NCBI GenBank assembly: GCA_955652635.1
Contig: CATPBN010000349.1
Location: forward strand, 1 to 7,807
Length of the DNA stretch: 7,807 bases
From: an uncultured Gemmatimonadaceae bacterium
GTDB lineage: Bacteria; Gemmatimonadota; Gemmatimonadetes; Gemmatimonadales; Gemmatimonadaceae
Direction of reading: 5' to 3'
The notes beneath the pieces are model-generated. The model had not been told where the DNA came from and did not search any database. It saw nothing but the letters and a program-made list of their open reading frames with translations. The position numbers and the translations under genes were made by a program. Shown here piece after piece: positions 1 to 6,418 of this stretch. Positions within the stretch are counted from its first letter, which is position 1. Every line of letters begins with the position of its first letter.

Positions 1-1200
1 GAAAAACTCCTCCCGGCACTGGTGGCGGGTCTTCTGGCGGCCGGCGTTGACGTCGTCGATATCGGAATAGTACCGACGCCCCTCGCGTATTGGTCGCAGC
101 ACAATCTTGATGTGGTTGGCGGAATCCAGATCACCGGTTCACACAATCCGAGCGAGTACAACGGCTTCAAGCTGGGCCTCGGCACTAGATCGATTTTCGG
201 CGCCGACATCCAGCATCTCTATGACCTTGCCGTTGCGGGGAAGTTTCCGAGAGGGAAGGGCACGCTTCGCCAGGAGCAGGTAATCGATCGTTACATCGAC
301 GATATCACGGGGCGCATTGGCAAGCTTTCGCGCGACCTCAAAGTGATTCTCGATTGCGGCAACGGAGCTGGGGCGCTGGTGGCGCCGAAGCTTTTCCCGA
401 AGCTTGGAATCAAGCCGTGTTGCCTGTTCTGCGTGAGCGATGGAACGTTTCCGAATCATCACCCGGACCCGACTGTCGCCAGGAACGTCGAGGATCTGAT
501 TGCGGCGGTGAAAAAGAATCGGGCCGACGTTGGAATTGCGTTCGACGGCGATGCTGACCGAATCGGAGTCATCGACGAGGAGGGCGACATCATCTGGGGA
601 GATATTCTCCTGATCATCTACGCCCGCGATGCGCTGGCCCGCACAGGCAAAGGGCAGTCAATCGTATTCGATGTGAAGGCTTCACAGGCGCTGAGCGAGG
701 CAGTGGAGAAAGCGGGTGGCATTCCAGTCATGTGGAAGACCGGACACTCGGTGATCGAGGAGAAGATGCACGAAACCCGCGCTCCGGTTGGCGGTGAGGT
801 GTCGGGCCACATGTTCTTTTCGGAGGGCTTCTACGGATTCGATGACGCTCTCTACGGAGCAGCCAGGCTCCTCCGCATCATCGCGGACTCGGGAAAGAGC
901 GTTCGCGAGCTTCTCTCCGACGTGCCGCGGTTCGTATCCACGCCCGAGATACGCGTCGATTGTCCCGATGACAAGAAATTCGGAATCGTGGAAGAGGCCA
1001 GGAAATACTTCGGCGCCAGGTATAAGGTCATCACGGTCGATGGAGTTCGCGTGCTGTTCGGCGATGGGTGGGGACTGATCCGCGCTTCCAATACGGGCCC
1101 GGTGCTCGTCATGCGCTTCGAGGCGCGTACGAAGGAGCAGCTCGACAGGATTCAGTCGGAGATCGAGGGTTGGCTCCGCGCGAAGGGCGTTCAGGTTTGA
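1..1200 (+). CDS. manB: Phosphomannomutase/phosphoglucomutase, 5'-truncated by window edge
   Basis: This enzyme of the alpha-D-phosphohexomutase superfamily interconverts mannose (or glucose) 6-phosphate and 1-phosphate in the cytoplasm, feeding GDP-mannose or UDP-glucose for surface polysaccharides. The reading frame is open from base 1, and GTG at 22 is internal, since the preceding codons continue a normal helix. All four signature loops after the start are present. The phosphoserine loop TGSHNP has its catalytic Ser codon at 139-141. The metal-binding loop DGDADR is at 544-561. The sugar-binding loop GGEVSGH is at 790-810. The phosphate-binding loop RASNTGP is at 1081-1101. The fragment has 399 residues; from the usual position of the Ser loop, roughly 50-60 N-terminal residues lie outside the window. 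The GGEVSGH loop fits the ManB/AlgC-like bifunctional type rather than phosphoglucosamine mutase GlmM. Preference for mannose or glucose cannot be decided from sequence. The next gene starts 1-4 nt after the stop, so the two are probably co-transcribed. Confidence 0.95.
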   Translation, partial: EKLLPALVAGLLAAGVDVVDIGIVPTPLAYWSQHNLDVVGGIQITGSHNPSEYNGFKLGLGTRSIFGADIQHLYDLAVAGKFPRGKGTLRQEQVIDRYIDDITGRIGKLSRDLKVILDCGNGAGALVAPKLFPKLGIKPCCLFCVSDGTFPNHHPDPTVARNVEDLIAAVKKNRADVGIAFDGDADRIGVIDEEGDIIWGDILLIIYARDALARTGKGQSIVFDVKASQALSEAVEKAGGIPVMWKTGHSVIEEKMHETRAPVGGEVSGHMFFSEGFYGFDDALYGAARLLRIIADSGKSVRELLSDVPRFVSTPEIRVDCPDDKKFGIVEEARKYFGARYKVITVDGVRVLFGDGWGLIRASNTGPVLVMRFEARTKEQLDRIQSEIEGWLRAKGVQV

Positions 1201-1204
1201 TGTG

Positions 1205-2935
1205 ATGCCCCGCCGGCGCCTCCTCGCTGGGGTCGTCATCGCGGCTGTACTACTCGTTGGCGGTCGCACGGTTTCCGCACTCTTCGCTGATCACAGCTGG
1301 TACGGCTCGATGGGAGCCGCAGCGCTGTGGAGCGAGCGCGCGGGCGATATGCTCCTCACTTACGGCATTGGCTGGGTTCTAGCTGTCGTCTTCGCGTTCG
1401 TGAATCTTGCGGCGCTCGGCCGAAGCATCGGCTCTCTTACCCTCCCGCGGCGACTTGCCAACGTCGAGTTCGGTGAGGCTGTACCTCGAAAGTATCTCGA
1501 TCGGTTCGCGCTGGTCTTGTCCATCGCGATCGCGGCCGCGCTCACTCCCGCCCTTCCGAATTGGACGTTGCTCGCCATCGCGCGTCTCAACGTCACGTTC
1601 CGGGAGGCGGATCCATACTTTCAGCACGATCTCGGGTTCTACACTGGGTGGTTGCCATTCGAGAAGTCGCTCTATTCGTGGGCTACGCTGCTGGTCGCGT
1701 CGGTGTCGATCCTGATCGCCATTCTCTATTCGCTCACGCCCGGACTTAGGTGGGAGAAGGCGGGCTTGCGGATGAGTGCCCACGTGCGCCGGCATCTGAG
1801 CGTCCTGGCCGCTGTCCTCCTCCTCATCACCATGTGGAGCTATCGACTCGAGTCGTACGATCTGCTGATTCAGGGGACGGGGGACGAGCGATTCTTCTCG
1901 TACGTCGATCATCAGTGGCTTCTTCCCGGCCTGCTCCTGCTCTCGATCGCGACTGCTGCCGCTTCCATCACGGTTCTCCTGAGTGGATGGACCGGACAGC
2001 TGCGCACGAGTTTCGTAGCCGTAACCGTGATCGTAATCCTCTCGGTCACGGTTCAGGAGATAGTTCCTCTCGTCGTCCGGCGCGTCACCCCTAAGACCGT
2101 GCAGTTGGCGCGCGAGCGTTCGTATGTCGCGACGAGGGCCGACTATACGCGGCGCGCGTTCACGTTGAACGCTTCTTCCTACGGGGCGGTCGCCGGATCT
2201 GCCGTGTCAGCCGCGCTCGATAGCGTCACGACCAGCGCCGCTGGACAACAGCTCCTCCGTCAGGACTCTCTGGTCTATCCTGGCGCGCGAGGGCTCGTGG
2301 TGGTGTCAGACCCCCAGCTGGACGTCGCCGGAGCGCGTCTCGGCGATGGTCTGTCACGGCTCGGATACGCCTGGGCCTATCAGTCCCTCGACCTTCTCTC
2401 CGATTCCATTCCTCGTCGCGCCCGACTCATTTCCGTGCGCGATCTGCGGACAAGAGTCAGGCAGCTGGCGCCGGTCTTCACCCAGGGAAGTATGATAGAG
2501 CCGATGTTTCACGCCGATACGCTTTACTGGAAGGTTGAGCTCTATTCGGCGTCTTCCAATTATCCGCTCAGCCAACACTTCGTGCTGGCGGGAGAAGAGC
2601 GCAGCTACTTCCGACACGCGGCCACTGCTCTCGTCAACGCGCGGACTGGAAGAGTGATGATGGCGGCCGATCCCGCTCCCGATCCCATCGCACAAACCTG
2701 GATCACTGCATTTCCCAGCTCAGCTGACTATCGCGCACCTGGAATTGCGCGCGAGCTCACTTCCGCTCCATGGGAGCCAGTCTCTACTGCGCCTGGTCTG
2801 ACGGCCGACTCGACGTTCCGGGCCGGGGTTACGCGCTTGTACAATCGGATGCGCGCGGCACTCGCAGCGGCGGACTTGAAGGCGTTTGGAATCGCGTACG
2901 ACTCGCTGGGAGCACTCATCGAACGCCGAAAATGA
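1205..2935 (+). CDS. Compact UPF0182-family (COG1615-like) seven-helix membrane protein
   Basis: This integral membrane protein of unknown function resembles UPF0182 (PF03699). The N-terminal half shows seven hydrophobic helices near residues 7-27, 52-72, 101-122, 159-178, 197-215, 238-260 and 267-292. Family-like motifs between them include DHSWY (about 30-34) and DPYFQHDLGFYTGWLPF (about 137-153). After helix 7, ERSYVATRADYTRRAF resembles the family's stretch with an E..YI..N...TR.A pattern. The C-terminal, presumably extracytoplasmic, half keeps LYWKVELYSASSNYPLSQ (about 441-458), then YFRHAATALVNARTG and DPIAQTWITAFPSS, and a final amphipathic helix. At 576 aa it is far shorter than the usual 850-1000 aa, with the loss in the middle of the soluble part; no frameshift is visible. 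ATG 1205 is chosen over GTG 1202, one codon upstream; a weak AGG at 1193-1195 serves either. The stop overlaps the carbamate kinase ATG. Family membership is by motif memory; function is unknown. Confidence 0.8.
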   Translation: MPRRRLLAGVVIAAVLLVGGRTVSALFADHSWYGSMGAAALWSERAGDMLLTYGIGWVLAVVFAFVNLAALGRSIGSLTLPRRLANVEFGEAVPRKYLDRFALVLSIAIAAALTPALPNWTLLAIARLNVTFREADPYFQHDLGFYTGWLPFEKSLYSWATLLVASVSILIAILYSLTPGLRWEKAGLRMSAHVRRHLSVLAAVLLLITMWSYRLESYDLLIQGTGDERFFSYVDHQWLLPGLLLLSIATAAASITVLLSGWTGQLRTSFVAVTVIVILSVTVQEIVPLVVRRVTPKTVQLARERSYVATRADYTRRAFTLNASSYGAVAGSAVSAALDSVTTSAAGQQLLRQDSLVYPGARGLVVVSDPQLDVAGARLGDGLSRLGYAWAYQSLDLLSDSIPRRARLISVRDLRTRVRQLAPVFTQGSMIEPMFHADTLYWKVELYSASSNYPLSQHFVLAGEERSYFRHAATALVNARTGRVMMAADPAPDPIAQTWITAFPSSADYRAPGIARELTSAPWEPVSTAPGLTADSTFRAGVTRLYNRMRAALAAADLKAFGIAYDSLGALIERRK

Positions 2936-3882
2936 CCAACACGCCAGCCCCCACAGCGGTGATCGCCGTCGGCGGCAACGCTCTCTCTCCTCCGGGAGAA
3001 CGCTCGACGATCGCCGACCAGTTCCGACATACCAGAGCGAGCCTCGGCCCTATTGTCGATTTCGCGCTCGACGGATGGCGCGTCGTGGTCGTCCACGGAA
3101 ACGGACCGCAGGTTGGTGACGAGCTGGTCCGGAACGAGAAAGCGAGGAACGAAGTAGCTCCGCTCCCACTCGGCGTTCTCGTCGCCGGAACGGCCGGCTG
3201 GATTGGATACATGCTGCAGCAGTCTCTGGAGAATGCGCTCAGAAAGGCGGGAAGCAACCGCGATGTGGTCACGGTACTTACCCAGGTCGAAGTGGCGTCA
3301 GACGATCCCGCGCTCAAGGATCCGAAAAAGTTCATCGGCCACGGACTCTCCGTCGGCCGCGCGAGAGAGCTGCGCGCAGAAGGGCATCCAGTGAAGAAGG
3401 ATGGCAAGGGTCGGTTCAGGCGCGTCGTGGGAAGTCCAATGCCATTGGCGATTCACGAGCTGTCGACGATTCGGCTTCTCGTCGACCGCGACACCGTGGT
3501 CATCGCGTGTGGCGGTGGCGGAATCCCGGTTTATCGCGACCCGGTGCTTGGCCTGGAGGGCGTCGACGCTGTGGTCGACAAGGATCTCGCTGCCGCGGTT
3601 CTTGCGAGAGAGCTGGGCGCCGAGCTTTTCATGATTCTCACTGATGTCGACGCCGTCTATACGGGTTGGGGAACGGATCACCAGCGCGTTATCAGCTCGA
3701 TGAGCGTGGGTGAAGCAGATCGTCTCGCGCGTGAAGGAGCGTTCGGCGAAGGAAGTATGGCGCCCAAGGTTGCTGCCGCTGCCGACTACGTGCGTCGAAC
3801 TAATGGCCGTGCCATTATTACCGAGTTGAGCAAGGGCAGGGCAGCTGTCAAGGGCGTTGGCGGCACTGAAATCATCCCGTAG
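2932..3882 (+). CDS. arcC: Carbamate kinase
   Basis: Carbamate kinase of the amino acid kinase fold (316 aa, the normal length) reversibly transfers phosphate between carbamoyl phosphate and ADP, giving ATP, ammonia and CO2. It acts in the cytoplasm, usually in arginine, agmatine or purine catabolism. Visible motifs are AVGGNAL (12-18), the substrate loop HGNGPQVG (55-62), TQVEVASDDPALKDPKKFIG (117-136), RRVVGSPMP (163-171), CGGGGIPV (193-200), VDKDLA (215-220), LTDVDAVY (236-243), and GSMAPKV (274-280) with the nucleotide-site Lys279. Lys132/133, Lys217 and Lys279 sit where the family's conserved lysines are expected. The frame is open upstream to 2770, but that part lies inside the membrane-protein gene and has no family character. 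ATG 2932 begins just before the conserved first strand and overlaps the upstream TGA as ATGA. No good Shine-Dalgarno sequence precedes it (GGGAG at 2908-2912 is too distant), so translational coupling is likely. No arginine deiminase or ornithine carbamoyltransferase gene is in the window, so its pathway is unclear. Confidence 0.95.
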   Translation: MTNTPAPTAVIAVGGNALSPPGERSTIADQFRHTRASLGPIVDFALDGWRVVVVHGNGPQVGDELVRNEKARNEVAPLPLGVLVAGTAGWIGYMLQQSLENALRKAGSNRDVVTVLTQVEVASDDPALKDPKKFIGHGLSVGRARELRAEGHPVKKDGKGRFRRVVGSPMPLAIHELSTIRLLVDRDTVVIACGGGGIPVYRDPVLGLEGVDAVVDKDLAAAVLARELGAELFMILTDVDAVYTGWGTDHQRVISSMSVGEADRLAREGAFGEGSMAPKVAAAADYVRRTNGRAIITELSKGRAAVKGVGGTEIIP

Positions 3883-3885
3883 ATC
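3857..3885 (+). promoter_or_regulatory. Weak candidate promoter ahead of sucC
   Basis: TTGGCG (3857-3862) and TAGATC (3880-3885) are 17 nt apart and resemble a -35/-10 pair of a housekeeping sigma factor (4 of 6 and 3 of 6 matches). It would start transcription near 3892, leaving a leader of about 40 nt that contains the hairpin at 3902-3921. Such matches are common by chance in DNA of this composition, so this only points to where an internal promoter could lie. Confidence 0.18.
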
Positions 3886-3901
3886 ACACACCGATCAACA
3901 A

Positions 3902-3921
3902 GACGCATGTCCGTATGCGTC
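3902..3921 (+). promoter_or_regulatory. Intercistronic hairpin just upstream of the sucC ribosome binding site
   Basis: A perfect 7-bp inverted repeat, GACGCAT (3902-3908) and ATGCGTC (3915-3921), flanks six bases. In RNA a G-U pair could extend the stem to 8 bp and leave the tetraloop UCCG, a member of the stable UNCG class. The stem ends one base before the GGAG ribosome binding site of sucC. No T-run follows, so it is not an intrinsic terminator. It could be an mRNA-stability or processing element between arcC and sucC, a translation control element, or (as DNA) a small operator. The repeat itself is certain; its function is not known. Confidence 0.45.
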
Positions 3922-3922
3922 C

Positions 3923-3926
3923 GGAG
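3923..3926 (+). promoter_or_regulatory. Ribosome binding site fixing the sucC GTG start
   Basis: GGAG lies 5 nt before GTG 3932. It supports that start over ATG 3857, which is in the same open frame but lies inside arcC and would add 25 residues unlike any SucC N-terminus. Confidence 0.7.
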
Positions 3927-3931
3927 TTAGA

Positions 3932-5074
3932 GTGAACATCCACGAGTATCAGGCAAAAGAGATCTTTCGGAAGTACGGCATACCAATTCCTCCTGGAGAG
4001 GTGGCCACCACTCCGGAAGAAGCGGAAGCGATCGCGCGCAAGTTCGGTACAACGGTCGTCATAAAAGCGCAGGTTCACGCCGGCGGTCGCGGAAAAGCGG
4101 GCGGAGTTAAGCTCGCTAAATCACCGGCGGACGCGAAGAGCATCGCAGAACAGATCCTCAAGCTGACCATCAAGGGTCTTCCGGTGCAGAAGGTTCTTGT
4201 CACGCCGGCAGCCGACATCGCGAGCGAAGCCTACGTCGGCATCATCGTCGATCGCGCCTCCAAGCGGCCGGTTTTCATGGCGAGCCCCGCCGGCGGAATT
4301 GACATCGAGGAAGTCGCCGCCAAGACGCCGGACAAGATCCTCCGCCGTCCCGTTGATCCGCGATACGGACTTCAGCTCTACCAAGCGATGGAGCTCGCGT
4401 TCTTCCTCTATTCGGACATGAAGCAGGTCCGCGCGGCTGCGAAGATTCTTCAGCAGCTCTACAAGGCCTTCTTCGAGAACGGCGGATCTTTGGCAGAGAT
4501 CAATCCGCTGGTGACGACGCCAACCGGTGACGTCGTGGCATTGGACGCCAAGATGGTGATCGATGACAACGAGCTGGAACGCCGGCCCGACATCGCGGCT
4601 CTCCGCGACGAATCGGCCGAGGATCCGAGCGAGGTCGAGGCACGCAAGGCGAGCCTCACGTTCATCAAGCTCGACGGAAATGTCGGGTGCATCGTCAACG
4701 GCGCCGGCCTCGCCATGGCCACGATGGACCTCGTCAAGTACTACGGAGGCGAGCCGGCAAACTTCCTCGACATCGGCGGCTCTTCGAATCCCGAGAAGGT
4801 CGTCGCCGCACTCAGGATCATCACCAGCGATCCTAATGTGAAGGCGATTCTCTTCAACATCTTTGGCGGAATCACCCGTACCGACGACGTCGCGAATGGA
4901 ATCGTGACGGCGATCAAGCAAAATCCTCTCAGGGTTCCGCTCGTAATCAGGCTCACCGGCACCAACGAAGAAATCGCAGTGAAGATCCTCAAGGAGAACG
5001 GGCTCTCGGCTATGACCGACATGGACGAAGCCGTGAAAAAAGCGGTTGCTCTCGCGACGGGGAAAGCAGCGTGA
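3932..5074 (+). CDS. sucC: Succinyl-CoA synthetase (ADP/GDP-forming) beta subunit
   Basis: This is the nucleotide-binding beta subunit of succinyl-CoA synthetase. With SucD it converts succinyl-CoA, phosphate and ADP or GDP to succinate, CoA and ATP or GTP in the TCA cycle. The 380 aa match the family length (E. coli 388). The N-terminal ATP-grasp domain opens with MNIHEYQAKEIFRKYGIPIP and carries KAQVHAGGRGKAGGVK (45-60). EINPL (189-193) and LDAK (204-207) supply Glu189, Asn191 and Asp205, matching the E. coli Mg-ligand pair Asn199/Asp213 in spacing. The C-terminal flavodoxin-like domain has GNVGCIVNGAGLAMATMD (249-266), NFLDIGGSS (277-285), NIFGGITRTD (309-318) and IRLTGTNEE (339-347). GGSS replaces the GGGA seen in E. 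coli; this looks like a lineage variant, not damage. Start is GTG 3932, set by GGAG at 3923-3926 and by the family N-terminus. The stop overlaps the sucD start as GTGA, favouring equal synthesis of the two subunits. ADP or GDP preference cannot be read with confidence. Confidence 0.97.
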   Translation: MNIHEYQAKEIFRKYGIPIPPGEVATTPEEAEAIARKFGTTVVIKAQVHAGGRGKAGGVKLAKSPADAKSIAEQILKLTIKGLPVQKVLVTPAADIASEAYVGIIVDRASKRPVFMASPAGGIDIEEVAAKTPDKILRRPVDPRYGLQLYQAMELAFFLYSDMKQVRAAAKILQQLYKAFFENGGSLAEINPLVTTPTGDVVALDAKMVIDDNELERRPDIAALRDESAEDPSEVEARKASLTFIKLDGNVGCIVNGAGLAMATMDLVKYYGGEPANFLDIGGSSNPEKVVAALRIITSDPNVKAILFNIFGGITRTDDVANGIVTAIKQNPLRVPLVIRLTGTNEEIAVKILKENGLSAMTDMDEAVKKAVALATGKAA

Positions 5075-5943
5075 GCATTTTCATCGACAAGAGCACTCGT
5101 CTCATCGTTCAGGGAATCACGGGACGGGACGGGTCGTTTCACACGAAGCAGATGATCGAGTACGGCACCCAGGTGGTCGGTGGGGTTACACCGGGCAAAG
5201 GCGGGCAGAAGTTCGAGGACAAGGTCCCGATATTCAACACAGTAGCCGAGGCGGTGAAAGCGACTCGGGCGACCGCGACGGTGATATACGTTCCGCCGAT
5301 GTTCGCGGCGGACGCAATGATGGAGGCCGCGGATGCGGGCGTACGCTTCATAGTTTGCATCACCGAGGGCGTGCCCGTCCTCGACATGACTCGCGTCAAC
5401 CCATTCATCACGGAAAAAGGAGCGCGACTACTCGGCCCGAATTGCCCGGGGCTGATCTCTCCCGGGCAGTCCAAGGTTGGAATCATTCCCGGCCGTATCT
5501 GCACACCTGGACCTGTCGGTCTCGTCAGTCGCTCGGGGACCCTCACGTACGAGGTCGTCTATCAAATGACTCGCTCGAAGATCGGCCAGACTACATGTGT
5601 CGGGATCGGAGGCGACCCGATCAACGGGACCAACTTTATCGATTGTCTCGACGCCTTCGAGAAGGATCCAACCACTGAAGCCGTCGTGATGATCGGCGAA
5701 ATAGGCGGTACGGACGAGCAGGAAGCCGCTCGGTTCGTTCGCGAGAAGATGAAAAAGCCGGTGGTGGGATTCATCGCCGGCCAAACGGCGCCGCCGGGGA
5801 GGCGCATGGGCCATGCGGGCGCGATCATTTCTGGCTCGGCTGGAACGGCCGCCGAAAAAATGCAGGCATTCGAGGAGAACGGCGTGGGCGTGGCGAAGCG
5901 CCCCATCGACGTGGTCGACTTACTCAAACGCGCTATGCGCTAG
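5071..5943 (+). CDS. sucD: Succinyl-CoA synthetase alpha subunit
   Basis: The CoA-binding alpha subunit carries the phosphohistidine intermediate of succinyl-CoA synthetase. It has 290 aa (E. coli 289). The N-terminal Rossmann domain has VQGITGRDGSFHTKQMIEYGT (13-33) and GGVTPGKGG (37-45). The middle holds the TEGVP and GPNCPGLISPG segments. The C-terminal half has SRSGTLTYE, CVGIGGDPINGTNFID and GEIGG, with Glu210 matching E. coli Glu208. RMGHAGAI carries catalytic His248 (codon 5812-5814), matching E. coli His246, so the enzyme should be active. The GTG start overlaps the sucC stop by 4 nt, and GGGGA at 5059-5063 lies 7 nt upstream as ribosome binding site. Another frame stays open over 5046-5678, but its translation has no family character. 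ndk follows 13 nt after the stop with no terminator, so the three genes probably share a transcript. Confidence 0.97.
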   Translation: MSIFIDKSTRLIVQGITGRDGSFHTKQMIEYGTQVVGGVTPGKGGQKFEDKVPIFNTVAEAVKATRATATVIYVPPMFAADAMMEAADAGVRFIVCITEGVPVLDMTRVNPFITEKGARLLGPNCPGLISPGQSKVGIIPGRICTPGPVGLVSRSGTLTYEVVYQMTRSKIGQTTCVGIGGDPINGTNFIDCLDAFEKDPTTEAVVMIGEIGGTDEQEAARFVREKMKKPVVGFIAGQTAPPGRRMGHAGAIISGSAGTAAEKMQAFEENGVGVAKRPIDVVDLLKRAMR

Positions 5944-5956
5944 GATCGAACGATAA

Positions 5957-6376
5957 ATGGCCGGCAATAGAACGCTCACCATCATCAAGCCCGACGCTTT
6001 CAATTCCGGAAAGAGCGGTCTGATCATCGCTCTACTCGAGAAGAGCGGATTCAAGATCATTGCTTCCCGCGTGATGCGACTCACCGACAAGGAGGCCGCC
6101 GCTTTTTACGCGGTTCACAAGGATCGCCCGTTTTTCGCTCCGCTCACACGTTTCATGACGTCGGGGAAATGCATGCCGATAGTCCTCGAGCGCTCAGACG
6201 CCGTCGCCACCCTCAGAAGAGTCATCGGAGCGACGGATCCAGCCGAGGCAGAGCCCGGCACGGTCCGGAAGCTGTACGCGGAGTCAAAGGAGAGAAACGC
6301 GATTCACGCCTCCGACTCCGATGAGAACGCACAGCGTGAGGCCGTGTTCTTTTTTCCGGAAGCGGATCTGGTCTAG
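5957..6376 (+). CDS. ndk: Nucleoside diphosphate kinase
   Basis: Ndk moves the gamma-phosphate from ATP to other nucleoside diphosphates through a phosphohistidine, balancing NTP and dNTP pools in the cytoplasm. It has 139 aa, typical of the family. All key positions are present in near E. coli numbering: Lys11 (IIKPDA), Tyr51, Phe60, Leu63, Thr93, Arg104 (GTVRKLY), Asn114, catalytic His117 (NAIHASDS; codon 6305-6307), Ser119 and Glu128. The ER at 79-80 after ILVLE-like sequence (PIVLERSDAV), the KLYAES segment and the SDENA motif resemble Bacteroidota/Gemmatimonadota proteins more than proteobacterial ones, by memory. Start ATG 5957 has only a distant AGGA (5942-5945), so it may rely on ribosomes finishing sucD. 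The position after sucCD fits the reported physical association of Ndk with succinyl-CoA synthetase in Pseudomonas and other bacteria. Confidence 0.97.
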   Translation: MAGNRTLTIIKPDAFNSGKSGLIIALLEKSGFKIIASRVMRLTDKEAAAFYAVHKDRPFFAPLTRFMTSGKCMPIVLERSDAVATLRRVIGATDPAEAEPGTVRKLYAESKERNAIHASDSDENAQREAVFFFPEADLV

Positions 6377-6380
6377 GCGC

Positions 6381-6418
6381 TGGAATCGAGGGCATAAACC
6401 CGCTAGTTTAAAGGGCTT
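6381..6418 (+). promoter_or_regulatory. AT-rich gap before yceD: possible promoter and small inverted repeat
   Basis: This 42-nt gap after ndk is noticeably more AT-rich than the flanking genes. It has a possible -35 TGGAAT (6381-6386) and -10 TAGTTT (6404-6409) 17 nt apart, each matching 3 of 6 consensus bases. It also holds a 5-bp inverted repeat TAAAC (6395-6399)/GTTTA (6406-6410). If the -10 were used, transcription would start about 3 nt before the yceD ATG. AAGGG (6411-6415) is the only Shine-Dalgarno candidate. Each signal is weak alone. Confidence 0.22.

Noticed and set aside
385..408. Direct repeat containing two AAGCTT sites
   Set aside because: It is explained by the encoded Pro-Lys-Leu-Phe-Pro-Lys-Leu peptide; no further copies or flanking structure.
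2770..2931. N-terminal extension of carbamate kinase
   Set aside because: The frame is open but coincides with the C-terminal part of the membrane-protein gene; ATG 2932 gives the normal family length and N-terminus.
3298..3891. 197-codon minus-strand open frame opposite arcC
   Set aside because: It is entirely inside the carbamate kinase gene, with no ribosome binding site argument and no family features; treated as a shadow.
4121..4921. Long open frame (266 codons) on the minus strand opposite sucC
   Set aside because: It lies wholly within a well-supported conserved gene; its translation is rich in Arg, Asp and Val with no recognisable motif. Such mirror frames are expected in GC-rich coding DNA.
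5046..5678. 210-codon + strand open frame overlapping sucD in another frame
   Set aside because: Its translation is full of Arg, Gly, His and Ser with no hydrophobic core, typical of a frame-shifted reading of sucD.
6377..6418. Intrinsic terminator between ndk and yceD
   Set aside because: The only stems are 3-5 bp (GGG/CCC and TAAAC/GTTTA) and no T-run follows.
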